A stretch of DNA of 64,000 nucleotides from Callorhinus ursinus (GCF_003265705.1 NW_020312827.1:23428502-23492501); one strand, 5' to 3'. Counted from the stretch's first letter, positions 11,275-22,784 are shown. Numbers and translations are program-made. The notes: generated from the letters alone by a model not told the origin.

Positions 11275-12105
11275 CCACTCCATGTCCCATGGATACTTCA
11301 AACACAACATGTCCCAAACTGGAATTATCGGCATCCTACGAGCCCCAAAATCTGCTATCTTCCGAGTTTCTCAGTCTCAACAAATGGCACCCCACCTCCC
11401 AGTTACTCAGTATGAACTCTCCCTGCCACCTGCCTACCCCTCTCTATCCTCACTGCCCCTGTAGTGGGTTAGCTCCACCATCATCTCTTACCCGAATTAC
11501 CGAAATAGACTCTAACTGGTCTCCCTGCAGCTAGCCTTGGTCCCCTCTAACCCACTCTCCCTGCTGGAACCAAAGTGGTCTTTGAGGTAGGTGACACAAT
11601 CCTTTCCTTAAAACTCTTCAACGACTCCCTGTTGTTCTCAACATGAAGTCCACACTTTGACCAGGCAGATAAGGCCCTTCATCATTTGCCTCCTGCATGA
11701 TCAGTTTCATCCCTCTCTTCACTTGCCTGTCCACCAGCAATTGGTGTCTCTAATGCACTGTGCTGTCCCTCCATCTCTGCACAGGCTATTCCCTCTACCT
11801 GGAATACTCTTCTCTGCCCTCTTGGCCTACCCAAGTCATAGTCATTTTTTAGGTCTTTCACCTCACTTTTTTCCAGAAAGATTCCATGATTCACTCCAAG
11901 CTAATCTGGATGCCCTTTCTCTAGAGCTCGTAGCACTCTATACTTTACTAGGTTGGACTTATACCTTGCTATAATCTATCTACCATTTATCCCCTTCAAT
12001 TGAATATAAGCTCAAGGATTTTATGTTTTACCATGATATTTCCAACACCTAGCAGAACACAGGATAAGCATAATAAAAGCTTAACAAATAGGAATGATGA
12101 ATGTA
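11275..12105 (+). mobile_element. L2 LINE, sense (ORF2 end and 3' UTR)
   Basis: A long sense L2. In order it shows 'atacttcaaacacaacatgt', 'caccatcatctcttacccg', 'aactggtctccctgcagcta', 'caggctattccctctacctg', 'ggaatactcttctctgccct' and the 3' tail block 'caacacctagcagaacacag' followed by 'taataaaagcttaac'. The short frames at 11,148-11,534 and 11,657-11,974 are decayed L2 reading, not host genes. Confidence 0.85.
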
Positions 12106-12119
12106 TAATAGATCCAGTA

Positions 12120-12560
12120 GGTAGACATAGAAACATGGAGTTCTAGAAGCAGAGACTTGAAATGGCCCTTGGTGGTCATCCAGAACAACCTCCCACCCAG
12201 TACAGAACACTCTGACAAACTCTGGATGCTCTGCTGGACACTTTCCATTAGTCCACTGACCACTGTTGGGAGGCTCTGGTTTCTAGAAACCTCTTCCTTA
12301 CACTAAGCTGAAATGGGTCTCCCCTTCATCAGCCACAGCTCTGTTCTCAGGAGTCATACAGAACAAGTTTATTCTTTGTTCCTTATGAGAGCCCCTTACA
12401 TATTTGAAGGCAGCTGTCCTGCCCTGCTCATTTCCTCAATTACCTTCTCTTCTAGCATACACTGCATTTGGTTTAAGAGCTCCTCCCTGGACAGGAATTC
12501 CAGTCCTCTCCTACCATAATTACTGCCTCCTCTGGACAGATCCTTAGACTAAAGAGTGAT
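12120..12560 (-). mobile_element. CR1/L3-type LINE 3' region, antisense
   Basis: It contains 'gagacttgaaatggcccttg', 'gtggtcatccagaacaacct', 'cactgttgggaggctctggt', 'ttctagaaacctcttcctta', 'aagctgaaatgggtctcccc' and 'atttgaaggcagctgtcctg'. This is the known antisense layout of mammalian CR1/L3 3' ends. No frame survives. Confidence 0.65.
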
Positions 12561-13019
12561 GCTCAAAGTGAATTCAGTATCTTCATCCTCAGAGCACTGA
12601 TAGCCAAAGGCAAACAAGGCAACACAGCATGGGGCTGTAAGTCATAAAAGTAAATGAAATTTCTAGTTCTCAAAGTTCTCATTCGCGTGTAGGATGAAAC
12701 ACATAACAGGAGAAAAATCCATGTCATCGAGTACCGACAACTCAGAAAATAAGGGCATCTCCACATGGAAACTTGAGTCTGGGGAAAATAAATCCATTTT
12801 ACTGTTGACTCATCTCTCTGCCAGCTGTCCCAGTTCACCTTCCTTTATAACAAAGTATAATATTTCCTTTTCCTCTGAATATAATTTAGTAACTATAATA
12901 ACATGAGAAAAACCAACACTGACCTCTTCCCACCAATCGTACTACCCAGAACTGAATGATCCTCTTTCATCCAAACTGTAACCAAGCAATTTCAAGGACT
13001 TCCAAACCATCTAAGTATG
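12561..13019. other. Unassigned sequence
   Basis: No gene or sure repeat is seen. The open frames on both strands between 12,563 and 12,906 have no protein-like features beyond a chance hydrophobic run. Confidence 0.35.
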
Positions 13020-13092
13020 CTGTGAATGATCTCAGCCAGTGAGACATACCCAACACATTGTATACTACACCATTCCAGTGGGACACTGTGAT

Positions 13093-13111
13093 GGGCGGGG
13101 CGGGGGGGGGG
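13093..13111 (+). repeat. G-rich run with GC box (GGGCGGGGC)
   Basis: Three G-runs (GGG, GGGG and about ten Gs) separated by single Cs. It could fold as a G-quadruplex, and the left part is a perfect Sp1/KLF-type GC box. It sits at the left edge of a MIR. Confidence 0.6.
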
Positions 13112-13210
13112 AAAGACATCGGCTTGGACACATGACTTCATCCCTCTAGACCTCCATTTCCTCATTAGTAAGTGAGGGTACTGGCATAGGATTGTGTTCC
13201 CGGTATATTG
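13112..13210 (+). mobile_element. MIR SINE fragment, sense
   Basis: 'tggacacatgacttcatccc' followed by 'tagacctccatttcctcatt' and 'agtaagtgagggtactggca' is a sense MIR core. Confidence 0.65.
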
Positions 13211-13659
13211 GGATATTTGTCATTATCAGAAATACATAAACACAACCAAATCAACTCCACCAGATGACATTTAGACAGCCATCCTTTGTCATTCCCTGTC
13301 TTTCAGTTTCCAAACAACCCCAGTGGTCCTGAGACCCACTGGTGCCTTGGATGGCATATCCTCCATATCATATTGTCCAGGGCAGTGGGCACCATAAATT
13401 GGTTCTTTCCCCCACCATCTTGTGACCCAAGTCAACCCAAAGGGCAGAAAAAAAGACAGAAGCTATTCCAAATCTCCTTGTTTTGATTCTATTCTCATTA
13501 CAGCCCCTGCTATAAAATGGTTCCTGCAAACTTCCAAAGAGCTCCACTAACCTCAAAGAATGTAAAGATTCAATAACCTACAAAGTCCTTGGGAGAATCT
13601 AAGTGACCCAAAATCCAACTACTCAGAGCTCTTTATTTCCATGTATAATATTTTAGAGT

Positions 13660-14030
13660 TCACTTGCTAACATCTGCTTTGTGTATGATTACAATACTAA
13701 TACACGGACTTGTTAAAAATTTTTGAAAACAAAGGGGGAAAAGTATAATTATACCATTCAGAAATGATTAACATTAACCTTTATAGCCTTTTTTCTATGC
13801 ACATATTAATTGAGATCATTATGTACATATTATTTTATAGCCCAATTTTCCCTATGCCATTTAATTATTTTAATGATTGCATAGTATTCCATTATTACCA
13901 TTAATTTAACTGATTTCTCATTGTAAGCACTTAGGTTATTTCAACCTTTTTGCTCTTATAAATAAAACTGTGACAAACATTCTGTAAAAGATATTTAAAT
14001 ATACCTCATTTATTGGGGTAGAGACCTAGT
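13660..14030 (+). mobile_element. Old L1-like fragment (L1M class)
   Basis: AT-rich sequence with 'gcatagtattccattattac' and 'ttgctcttataaataaaact' followed by 'gtgacaaacattctg', which is the familiar old-L1 3' region theme (cell-of-origin transcripts reading 'ataaataatgctgcaatgaacat'). Confidence 0.5.
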
Positions 14031-14234
14031 GTTTTTGCATTACCTTGACACAGGAAAAATCAAAGGAGGCCAATAAAGAAAAACAAACTGAGATAGTTGA
14101 TATATTTTCTTCTAATCCCAACAAACCCATCCACGCATCCTCAAGCTCTGCCTTAGCACTGCTTAAGATTGGAACAGTGAATTCCAATTTTTTGGTCATA
14201 TCAAATAGGAAAAGATTAGCAAATACATAATATA

Positions 14235-14850
14235 AGGGTATTAGAAAATGTTTATTCTCATGCACTGCAGGTGGAATGGTAATACAGTCTAAACTTTAGA
14301 GGGAGAAACAGTAATACTTCTAATTATAGAAAATTTAAGGTCAAAATATCTAATAATGGGGATAAAGTAAATTGTTTCATCTATATAATGGAATATTTTA
14401 TATCCTTACAACCTTTTAAATAAAAGTTTAAAATAAGGGGCATCTGGCTGGCTCAGCTGGTAGAGCATGCAACTCTTGACCTTAGAGTCGTAAGTTCAAG
14501 CCCTATGATGGGTGTAGACTACATAAAAATAAAATCTAAAAAAAAAAAGAATATTTATTGACACAGTAATACACTCATAACATTAAAAGAAAAATAACAG
14601 TATGTATAGTCTGTTTCCTATCTGCAAAAAATAAAAAATAAGTGTACACAATCTCATACACACATCTGGGAAAATTTATACTAAAGTGTTAATAATAGAG
14701 GTACATCATAGAAAAATAGTGAATTTTGCTTTGGCCTCTGTGCTTTTCCAAGTTTTTTAAGTCTTCAGTATTGTATATTGTTTACATAAAATACTATGTA
14801 TTAACAGTGGCGATAAAAAAATTTAATCAAATTACTGAAGGAAATAAAAC
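14235..14850 (+). mobile_element. Old L1M 3' region, split by a SINEC
   Basis: The A/T-rich left part contains 'taatggaatattttatatcc'. The right part contains 'gaatatttattgaca', 'tctgcaaaaaataaaaaata' and 'cagtattgtatattg'. Together they resemble the 3' UTR of an L1M element into which the SINEC at 14,437 was inserted. Confidence 0.5.
14437..14548 (+). mobile_element. SINEC, older truncated copy
   Basis: The tRNA-derived head 'ggggcatctggctggctcag' is followed by 'ctggtagagcatgcaactct', 'tgaccttagagtcgtaagtt', 'caagccctatgatgggtgta' and a short 'ataaaaataaaatct' plus poly(A) tail. It is about 110 bases and lacks the CT-rich middle of the younger full-length copies. A clear target-site duplication was not found. 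Confidence 0.85.
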
Positions 14851-15859
14851 AAAATTAACTTGGGTTTCCAAAGTCTGAAGTGGTCAATGCAACTCACCGT
14901 GTCTCCTTCCCTAAGCTCTCTGCCCTCGGCCATACCCACAAGAGAAAACAACAAAAACAACAAGTAGAAAGTGAGCCTGTGACATTTCCCACCCAGTTTT
15001 GAAAATGACCCAAGTCACTGAAAAAGACTGGGATCAAAGAAGCACATCAGACTTGAGAGCCCGAGACAAGCACCAGACTACCAGTCACTGATGTCTAACC
15101 CCAAAACAGTAACATGGGCAGCACACTTTATCAGACCCAAAATGCCAACAATGAGTAATTAATACTCCCCCAGGCCCCAGGAAGAGGGGAGGCTGAAGCA
15201 GAAAGGAGGCATCTCCCTCCACACACCTGACACCTCCTACCTGCCCAGTATCTCACAACCCCAGGCCCCCAGGTCAGGCTCCACACAGGAAAGCCCTTTT
15301 GGAGAGCCTGCTCTCTGGACACAGATATGAAATCAAACATCTCAGGTGTAAAGAGAAAGGCACAGGGGTCTCAGATATGAACTTTGGTATGCCCCCATCT
15401 TCTTCAAAGAGACAACAAGCCCCCACCCCAGCCTGGGAGGCAGAGTGGGAGGTCATGGCCCTGATCACAGCTGTGTACTAGATGTCTCCATGTGCTGACC
15501 ATGGGACCATATTCAAGTGTTTAGAGGTCTCTACATCTCCATGACCTCACCTGGAACATGAATAGAAATCCTATCCATCCCATCTGATTATTATGCAGAT
15601 TCTTCAACATGAAGACTCTCACCCCATGCCTGGCACATGGTACTTAAAATTGGTTTTATTTCTCTCTCTTGCCTTTGTTCCTGGAAAAAAACCAGGGAAT
15701 CTTAACTGACAGGGACATGCCTCCACCCCAGCAACAAAGTCTTTCCTCTCTGGGTGTTAGTAGGGGACTGGGCATCATATAAGGAATTTGTTTGGCCCAC
15801 TTGACCAACACATACAGAACAAGAAGGTCAGTCACTGCCATTTATTTTTCCATCTAGCA
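14851..15859. other. Unassigned; one possible MIR end
   Basis: No gene is recognised. Around 15,510-15,645 the order 'ttagaggtctctacatctcc', 'atctgattattatgcagatt' and 'atgcctggcacatggtactt' may be a decayed sense MIR. The rest shows no repeat or exon signature. Confidence 0.3.
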
Positions 15860-16015
15860 GATTTTTCACAAGATAATAGAGTTAAGAGTTGAGAGGGACT
15901 TTAAGGTTACCTAGTTGAACCTCCTCTCCACTGCCTTCATCTCCCTTATAGCCCTGACAGGTGGCCTTCCGGGGAAGCCCCCCACCAGCAGCACGTTCTG
16001 GTTACAGTATGCCCA
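15860..16015 (-). mobile_element. CR1/L3-type LINE 3' fragment, antisense
   Basis: 'agataatagagttaagagtt' followed by 'gagagggactttaaggttac' and 'ctagttgaacctcctctcc' matches the antisense CR1/L3 end ('ggaagggaccttagagatcatctag'). Confidence 0.6.
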
Positions 16016-17439
16016 TGCACTTGATGCCCCCCCAGACACGGAGATAATCCTGCTACAAGAGGTTTAACCGATGGGGAATCCACAAAGTCCTTTTACAGAG
16101 GCTGATTCAGATTTCCTTTATTTCAGATATTTTTCTTTTAAAAACTCTGTCAAACCCTATCTGGCTATAGACAAGAACAGACTTTCCCTTCATTTTCAGG
16201 CAGGAAAATGCTGTCAAGTCACTCAGCCTTCTGTTTGCCCTCCTAGTTCCCCCAGAATGGCACTCTGCTCTCCAATCCAGGAAGACTGGATGAGGCTCAC
16301 CAAGTGCAGCATCTCACCTCCTGAGTTCATGGTGGACAAGGAGAACCAGAAGGGATGAAACAGGGGAGGTGGGGGTGCGCTGTGAGAGTTTCTCCTGTTC
16401 GCTGCTTCCATTCAGAGCTGTATCTGAATCAGCCACCCATTCTTGTCCCTGGCCGAGGCCCTAGCCTGTAATGGGCCTTGGTCACTGCAAACCACTTCTG
16501 CCCTGGTGACCTCGCTCAGAGAGAGGTGTGAGTGGGGTGTGTTCAATCGTGCTTTCTTCTTGTGGCCCCCGAGGCACCCTTTAGAAGCCCCTCCCCTGAG
16601 AAGACGGAGGAGCAGCAGGTCGGAGTGTGTGACAATGTCACAGGCACTCTGGCTCGGCCCGCTGCCCCACCTCTCTCACCAGCCCATGAGATCCCTTCCC
16701 AAGGGAGTGATATTTCTCCTTTCTCCTCCACCTTCTGCCTCCAGCCTGAGACTTGCCAGCGGCCCCTTCATGTAGCAAACACACAAGTTGGTTTGCCTTA
16801 AAAGGTCAAGTACAGCAGATTTGTACGTGTTCTCTCCCTCTGACGCCAAAGTCCCGTGGAAGCAAAGGGAGTACAAGCAGTCCTCGATGCTAGCTCCCCC
16901 TGCCCCCACTCCCAGCTTCTCACTCCACCACACCCATGCCTGAACAGTGTCTTCAGCCAAGGAAGGACAGAACCCTCGCAGGCTGGATGTTTCTCCACCG
17001 TCCTTCCTGCCACAGCTCCAAAGCTCAGCACACATATCCATTCAAGGAACCCAGTGGAAGCCATCAGATCTGTGAGCCCCAAAGAGGTCAGACAGAGGGA
17101 GACCAGGGGCTGGGGGATTCACCTTTTGTGTAGGTTGACCTCTGTGCTCAAAGGCTTGGCAGTGTGGGACAAAGTCAGGCAGCCTCTTTGGCTACATTCT
17201 CAGGAAGTCATTTCTATTAATGAGGCATCTGTCTGAAAATGCAGTTCTCAAATCAGGGTCCAGGGCCTTCAGTGCCCTAGGAGATTCTTCCAGATGGTCA
17301 GCAGGCTGTCGCTTCCAATATTAATGCTTATTATATGACAGCATCAACACTTCTGTCTCTAGTATGATGTAACCATGGCCTCTACTTGGCATATCTCTGA
17401 GAACTGTGGAGTGTCACCATAAGTAGGGGACTCAAAGAG
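16016..17439. other. GC-rich unassigned stretch
   Basis: No recognisable repeat is seen over about 1.4 kb. Many short frames overlap on both strands between 16,443 and 17,236, as expected from GC-rich DNA with few stops, and none looks like a known protein. A nuclear-receptor-like half site (AAAAGGTCAAG) lies near 16,800. Repeat-poor sequence of this kind may be conserved. Confidence 0.35.
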
Positions 17440-17590
17440 CTCCAAATCCATGCCATGTCTCAGGTGAAGAACCTGAGTCCAGGAGCCAGGAAGAGCCATG
17501 TCACCATCAGTGAGACTAATACATGGCAGGGACAGAATCCCCATGCAGGTTCTCATTCAGCTACACCATACCACCTCAAGGAAACATCAG
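17440..17590 (-). mobile_element. MIR-like SINE, antisense
   Basis: 'tcaggtgaagaacctgagtc' then 'gagccatgtcaccatcagtg' and 'gcagggacagaatccccatg' resembles the antisense MIR body, strongly diverged. Confidence 0.4.
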
Positions 17591-17852
17591 CCCAAACCAT
17601 TTTCAAACCACTGGTCTCTCCCCACTCAAATCAGTGAAGGTTTTTTGTTTGGGTGGAATATTTACACCATGGGAGCACTTGGCCTGAATCACTGGGAGAA
17701 CCACTGTTGCTAACTGGATGAAATCAAGGAGAATTAAGTATATTTTTCATTACACAATAGGAAGCCAGCAAGTGCATGGTTTTCTGTTCCCTCCTGAGAG
17801 CTGTAAGCTCTGTCCAGGACACCATATCACCACTTACCCTAGTTTTTTCTAC

Positions 17853-18028
17853 AGCTGTGGTTCTTGACCATCAGCATGACTCAGAATCACCTAGAAGGCA
17901 TTTTAAAATGCAGCTCACTGGGCCCCATCCCCAGAGTTTCAGATTCAGGAAGGCAGGCGAGGGATCCAAGAATGTGCATTTCACACAAATTCCCAGGTGA
18001 CCGAGGACCCACTTTGAGAACCATGCAG
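17853..18028 (+). mobile_element. hAT-Charlie DNA transposon (MER20-like)
   Basis: Short non-autonomous element with terminal inverted repeats: left 'gtggttcttgaccatcagca', right 'acccactttgagaaccatgc'. The inside reads 'gactcagaatcacctagaag', 'tgggccccatccccagagtt', 'tcagattcaggaaggcaggc' and 'gaatgtgcatttcacacaaa', which fits MER20. The terminal repeats are degraded, so it is immobile. Confidence 0.75.
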
Positions 18029-18829
18029 TTGATTTTCACCTGACTGACACCATTTCCACAAGTCCCACTCCACCCCCCAAGGTGCACATCCACAACTGAT
18101 ACACCCTTGTTCATTCTCCTCCCACGGCTACAACCTTATCTGATGGTTCTGCCCAATTAAGGCAACTCGCTCATGCTACATCATAACCATTGCCCCATTA
18201 ACAGATGGCTGAAGTTTCAGGCTGGCCCCCCTCCCAACATCGCCTGCCATTGTGCTATACCAAGTTTCCCCAGTCCAAACAGAGCAGATGAACCAGAGAG
18301 GAGTTTCCAACCACCACACTCACAGCAAACCTTGTTCCTGAAATGCCTCCCATTACACCAGCCTTGCCAGAGATTGTTGATCTCAGGAGCTATCATAATC
18401 CAGAGCAGAGAGCCCCACCCCAGGCAGCATACACCCTTTGTCTCTTCCATCCATCCCGAACTTTCAGGGCTTTGCTTCATTTCCAGAAGTGGCTGGCACT
18501 CTCCTGCTGCAGGTAGAAAAGTCAATGACACCCATTCCAGGGGGACAGCCACTCGTACATAATGCATTGAGTCCCTCCCTGGCTCAGAGCAGATTGGGTT
18601 GCCTCCAGCTCAGAAAGGGCAAGGCAGCTGCTTGCATCAACAGGTGTCTTCCAGCGGGGGCAGCCTCTAGGGCTCCGCAAACCTCCTGGGACACCACGTC
18701 AATTTGCTGGGACATGGCCAAAGCAAGGAAACAGGGCCCCACGTAGGTTCCACGTCCTTCTTCACCAACAAAGTAGCAGAGTGAACTTAAGAACATGGCC
18801 ATGTGGTCACAGAGGCTAGGATCCATGGT
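18029..18829. other. Unassigned sequence
   Basis: No repeat, RNA gene or exon is recognised. Overlapping frames on both strands at 18,173-18,567 are composition-driven. Confidence 0.35.
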
Positions 18830-19030
18830 CCACTCACCTCAGACCAGTTGTGTGGTCTTGGGAAAGTTGGTGAAGTTTTCTACACCCCAGTTTCCTTGAC
18901 TCTAATTTGAAGAAATAAGGATACCTGCCTTAAAGCTCTGTTCACAGGAATTTAAAACAACAACAACAACAAAAAATGCCTGTGAAATGCTTAGCAGAGC
19001 ACTTGGCAAAACAAATGTTAGCTGCTCTTA
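18830..19030 (+). mobile_element. MIR SINE, sense, with (CAA)n
   Basis: 'agttgtgtggtcttgggaaa', 'accccagtttccttgactct' and 'aggatacctgccttaaagct' follow the MIR core, and 'tgcttagcagagcacttggc' is its 3' region. A short (CAA)n array lies within it at about 18,957-18,972. Confidence 0.7.
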
Positions 19031-20580
19031 CCATCCTTCCAATCAGAAAAACAAGAAGGCCCTGGCTTAAACTGCTATACTTCAAAGGCCTCTGGGAGCA
19101 GGGCCTTGGATTCAATAAAGGCCCCTACAGACAAACTGGCTTAGATACCTGTGAGCACCCCAGGGGCCCTCATGCTCCTCATCCAACCTCCAGCAGCTCT
19201 AGCCCAGATCCGCCCCAGCCTCTGGCTGCTGGACCTGCTCTTCTCACATGAGGCCTCTCTTGCTGTTTTCCAGATAGTTGATCTTGGCCTCTCTTCAACG
19301 TCCATTTTAAGCAAAAGAGAGCAGGCTCTGACAATATGCTTCTGCTGACCTCAACACTTCTTCCATTATTGGCATCACCAGAACTTTCCTTGGAGCCAGG
19401 AGCCCCACCTGCAGCCATTGATCAGCCAGTGTTTCACTCCATCACCATAGGACAGAGACAAGCCTGTCACCTGGCCCTGACAGGAATCTAACCAGCTAGA
19501 CACCAAGCGAAGGAATGTTCCAGAAACTTTCCCCAAACTGTAGGAAATGAGCTGACATCTGAAGTTTGACTGCCGGCTATCTGAAAGGAAACATAGCTCA
19601 AAAACCTACTCCCAGCCCTTCCATTTGAGAAAATTCTATTCTGCTGCCCTCCCCTAAGTGCTGGACAACTCAGAGAGAGGACTTGGACTGTTTAATAAAC
19701 TCTCAACTTGCAAGAAACAAAGACCCTCCATGGTTAGGTTAAGGGCTTGCTGGGAGGGTATGAGGAGCAGGACAGACAAGACCACAACGCCATCAGCAGA
19801 GGAAATCGCTGCACCCTCTTTTCTCTTTTCCCTCCTTTTGTGGCATCACTGCTTTACTTTTTGTGTCATGTTCCATTCTCCCAACTCTGCTGGCCACAGT
19901 CTCCTACCTTCAGGGCTAAATCACAGTCTTTGAGCTCAGGAGCTGCCACCACCAGCTCAGACAATTCCAAAGAACCATCAGCCCAACTCATCTTTTTTAA
20001 GCTCTAGACTATAGGACAGGACATGGCTGGCTAGCCATGGGTGCTGAGCCCTGACATAATACGCCATGGCTATGGGATGTGGGGTGGGCAGGTCACAAGA
20101 TACAAAGCAGGGCCCCTGTCCACTTAGCAGGGGTGATGGGAAGGACAGCTTCTCTTAGAGGAGTGTATGGTTGAGCAGTGGGGAAGAAAAGAAGAAAACC
20201 ACACTCAGGTGCCAGGCAGAAGCCAGCCCAGCAGAGCACTTCCCTATCCAGAGCTGTGCCAAGACCTTAGACTGGGACCAGCAAACCACAGCCAAAGGAC
20301 AAGTGTGAAGAGTAGAGCCTGGTCCCAGGAATTTCCCAAAGTGGCACAGAGTCATATTCTCATCAACTGAAAATATTTTCAAATGTCCCTTGCTCTGGGT
20401 TGGAGGAGCTATATAATGGCTCAAGCTTTCTTAAAATACATAGGTAGCAATCAATGTTCTGGAATGGACATTAGGAAAGTATCAGACAAGACAAACACAT
20501 CTCCACACATTGGAGATATTTAGAAGCCATCTTTTGTCCTCCCCGATCTAAGGCAAGACAGGAGGGATTAAAAAGAAAAT
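19031..20580. other. Unassigned sequence (1.5 kb)
   Basis: No gene or sure repeat is recognised. 'gattcaataaaggcc' near 19,109 and 'tttaataaactctcaa' near 19,690 resemble polyadenylation regions of old LTRs, but the rest of an LTR is not visible. Confidence 0.35.
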
Positions 20581-20585
20581 GACCC

Positions 20586-20793
20586 CAGGGCCCCTGGGTG
20601 GCTCAGTTCGTTAAGCGTCTGCCCTCGGCTCAGGTCATGATCCCAGAGTCCTGGGATCGAGTCCCACGTCAGGCTTCCTGCTCAGTGGGGAGTCTGCTTC
20701 TCCTTCTCCCTCTGTCTCTTCTTCTTGCTCTTGCTCTCTCTCTCTCTCTCTCTCTCTCTCTAATAAATAAATAAATAATTTTAAAAACCGAAG
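20586..20793 (+). mobile_element. SINEC (carnivore tRNA-derived SINE), full length
   Basis: Head 'cagggcccctgggtggctca', internal 'ggtcatgatcccagagtcct', 'gatcgagtcccacgtcaggc', 'ctgctcagtggggagtctgc', a (CT)n tract at about 20,730-20,760 and an (AAATA)n tail. A 12-bp direct repeat (AAGAAAATGACC) at 20,573-20,584 and 20,794-20,805 is the target-site duplication. Confidence 0.95.
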
Positions 20794-20962
20794 AAGAAAA
20801 TGACCACAATAGTGTTTCAAAGGGATAATGCTTGGTCACGGACACTCCAAGAAGGGAGGTGTCAGGGCCAACACAGCTCCTTTCACCAAGAGGGGCACGA
20901 AAGACTGCCCCCCTCCCAGTAAATATCCAACCAGGAAGGAAATAAGGGAGCCCACACCCTCT

Positions 20963-21232
20963 CTTGCCAGCCTGTCCAGCAAGTCTGTATACTTGGATAC
21001 TTTGGATACTTTGGATACTTGGATACTTTGGACACTTGGATACTTGGATATACTTGGATACTTTGGATACTTAGATAGATACTTGGATACTTGGATAGAT
21101 ACTTGGATACTTGGACACTTGGATACTTTGGATACTTGGATATTTGGATACTTTGGATTCTTGGATACTTGGATACTTAGATACTTGGATACTTTGGATA
21201 CTTGGATACTTGCCAGCCTCTCCAGCAAGTCT
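20963..21232 (+). repeat. 8/9-bp minisatellite between 24-bp direct repeats
   Basis: From about 20,991 to 21,210 the sequence is an array of ACTTGGAT and ACTTTGGAT units (roughly 25), with variants such as ACTTAGAT, GACACTTG and GATATTTG. The array is bounded by a 24-bp direct repeat beginning CTTGCCAGCCT at 20,963-20,986 and 21,209-21,232, with one mismatch. Open frames crossing it on both strands give artificial repeat peptides rich in Leu-Asp-Thr or Ser-Lys and are not genes. A coding role is not supported. Confidence 0.92.
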
Positions 21233-21234
21233 TG

Positions 21235-21955
21235 GGGTCAGACGCCGCAGTAGTGCCATGAAAAGCAGAGTGAAAGGCTCAGCATGTGGTTGAGCTAAAC
21301 AGCCAAGCACCTCTCCAGCTGCGGGGCATGAGGGTTTGGGGCAGTCACAGGAACCGTGGCCCACCTGCAAAATCCTGCCACAGAGCCTCAGAGTTAGATG
21401 GAAGCCAGAAGAAGCGAAGAGGTGGGGGAGAGGAGAGGGGAGGAGAGAATAAATGCCAGCATGTGGTTGAACACTGAACACGGAAGGTCTTCTCCAGCAC
21501 CCCAGCTAAAAGCAGTGGCAGCCTCCTGTATTGATTATGCATGCATGCCACTGAGTGAACAGACCGCTGGGCAGGGCTGAGGTCCACTGGATTTATATGC
21601 TTAACTTGGCACTCTCAGAGCCATGGGCAGAGTTCAGAGGAAGGAGCTGGAGAACAGACATTCAAGACATAAGCAAACTCTCACCCTGCAGCTTCCGGTG
21701 GGCAGGCAGAAAGGTCTCCTAAGGAGATCGCACAGAGTGGTGCCAAAACGTGTGTCTGCCTGACACACTGCTTCCATTGCCCATGACACAGCTTCCAGCC
21801 TGGAATCTCAGCTACCCCTTCCCTTGGCAGATTCCTTCGAGACCAGGGGACTGTCACCACCTACAGGAAGCCTGATCTACACTCCCAAGTTGGGCTAGGT
21901 GACCTCCTTAGTGCTCTTCTGATAACCTAAGCCTGCCTCCACTGGAGCCTTCCAA
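21235..21955. other. Unassigned sequence
   Basis: No repeat or exon is recognised. The word AGCATGTGGTTGA occurs twice (about 21,278 and 21,458). Purine-rich 'gaagaggtgggggagaggag' lies near 21,416. Confidence 0.35.
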
Positions 21956-21959
21956 CCCA

Positions 21960-22250
21960 TGCATGAGTTCAAAGCATTTCTGCCATAAGGAAGCCTTCTC
22001 TAACACGCTCGACCAAGAGGAGCCCCCCCATTATTTTGGACAGATCCCTACACCCCTCCTTCATAGCTTTATCCCAGTTTGTACTCAGATTTTTCAATAC
22101 TTCTATGCTCACTTTCCTTCCTCCACCCCCTAAACGCAAGCTCCATTCAAGAAGGGACCTTGTTGGCCCTTTTCACCACTGCACCCCCTGCACCTACTAC
22201 AGTACCTGGCCTGCACAGAAACACAATGGATAATGACTTAATAAATAAGT
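21960..22250 (+). mobile_element. L2 LINE 3' end, sense
   Basis: It contains 'aaggaagccttctctaacac', 'acgcaagctccattcaagaa', 'gggaccttgttggccctttt', 'cacctactacagtacctggc' and 'aatgacttaataaataagtc'. This is the L2 3' UTR order. Confidence 0.85.
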
Positions 22251-22769
22251 CCTCCTACAACACATTATGGTCATATTTATTGCTCTTCCTTCTCAACCAG
22301 ACTGTGAGATCCTTTAGGGCAAGAACGTGTCTAATTCGTCTTTTCTCCCCAGCACAATGGGAAGGGGGATGGGGTCAAGCATTTCTGGCACCTTTGGGTG
22401 ATTATTTCCCATAACAGAGATGAACCAAATATCTCCCTTCATTTTGTTCTTTCACAGGGCTTCACAAAATTCCTAACTCCTAACAGGAGTTCAGTGTCTA
22501 TTTCAGATGATTCACCTTTCAAGGAGCCCATACCTAAGACTGGCAATGTGTCCTCTATGTCAACCAGTGGCAATCAGCCCCTCATGGCCATCAGACATGG
22601 ATAAAAGCAGGATTTAGAGCTGGAGGAGACCAGCAGGCCTAAGTGTGGGTCCTTACCCTATCCTTCCTGGCTTGGCAACACGCAAAAGGCACCAAACTCC
22701 CTGGTGTGTTGTTTCATCTCTAGAAATGGAGGACATTTCCCTCATCCCACAGGCATCAACTCTACTACC
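22251..22769. other. Possible second L2 piece, then unassigned
   Basis: 22,280-22,360 ('gtgagatcctttagggcaag', 'aacgtgtctaattcgtcttt') looks like another L2 3' fragment in sense orientation. The remainder shows no gene or repeat. Confidence 0.35.
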
Positions 22770-22784
22770 CCATGTTGTGGTGAC

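Noticed and set aside
11657..11974. 105-aa plus-strand frame
   Set aside because: It is L2 3' sequence read in sense, not a host gene.
18650..18675. CTCF-like word CCAGCGGGGGCAG
   Set aside because: Aligned to the core, the required A before the G run is replaced and the left half is shifted, so the match is poor.
20963..21232. CRISPR-like array
   Set aside because: The units are 8-9 bases with no spacers, and the host is a mammal.
20828..21253. 141-aa and 130-136-aa frames with repeated Leu-Asp-Thr or Ser-Lys-Tyr-Pro words
   Set aside because: They are translations of the 8/9-bp minisatellite. Both strands are open because the units lack stops, so this is not a repeat protein.
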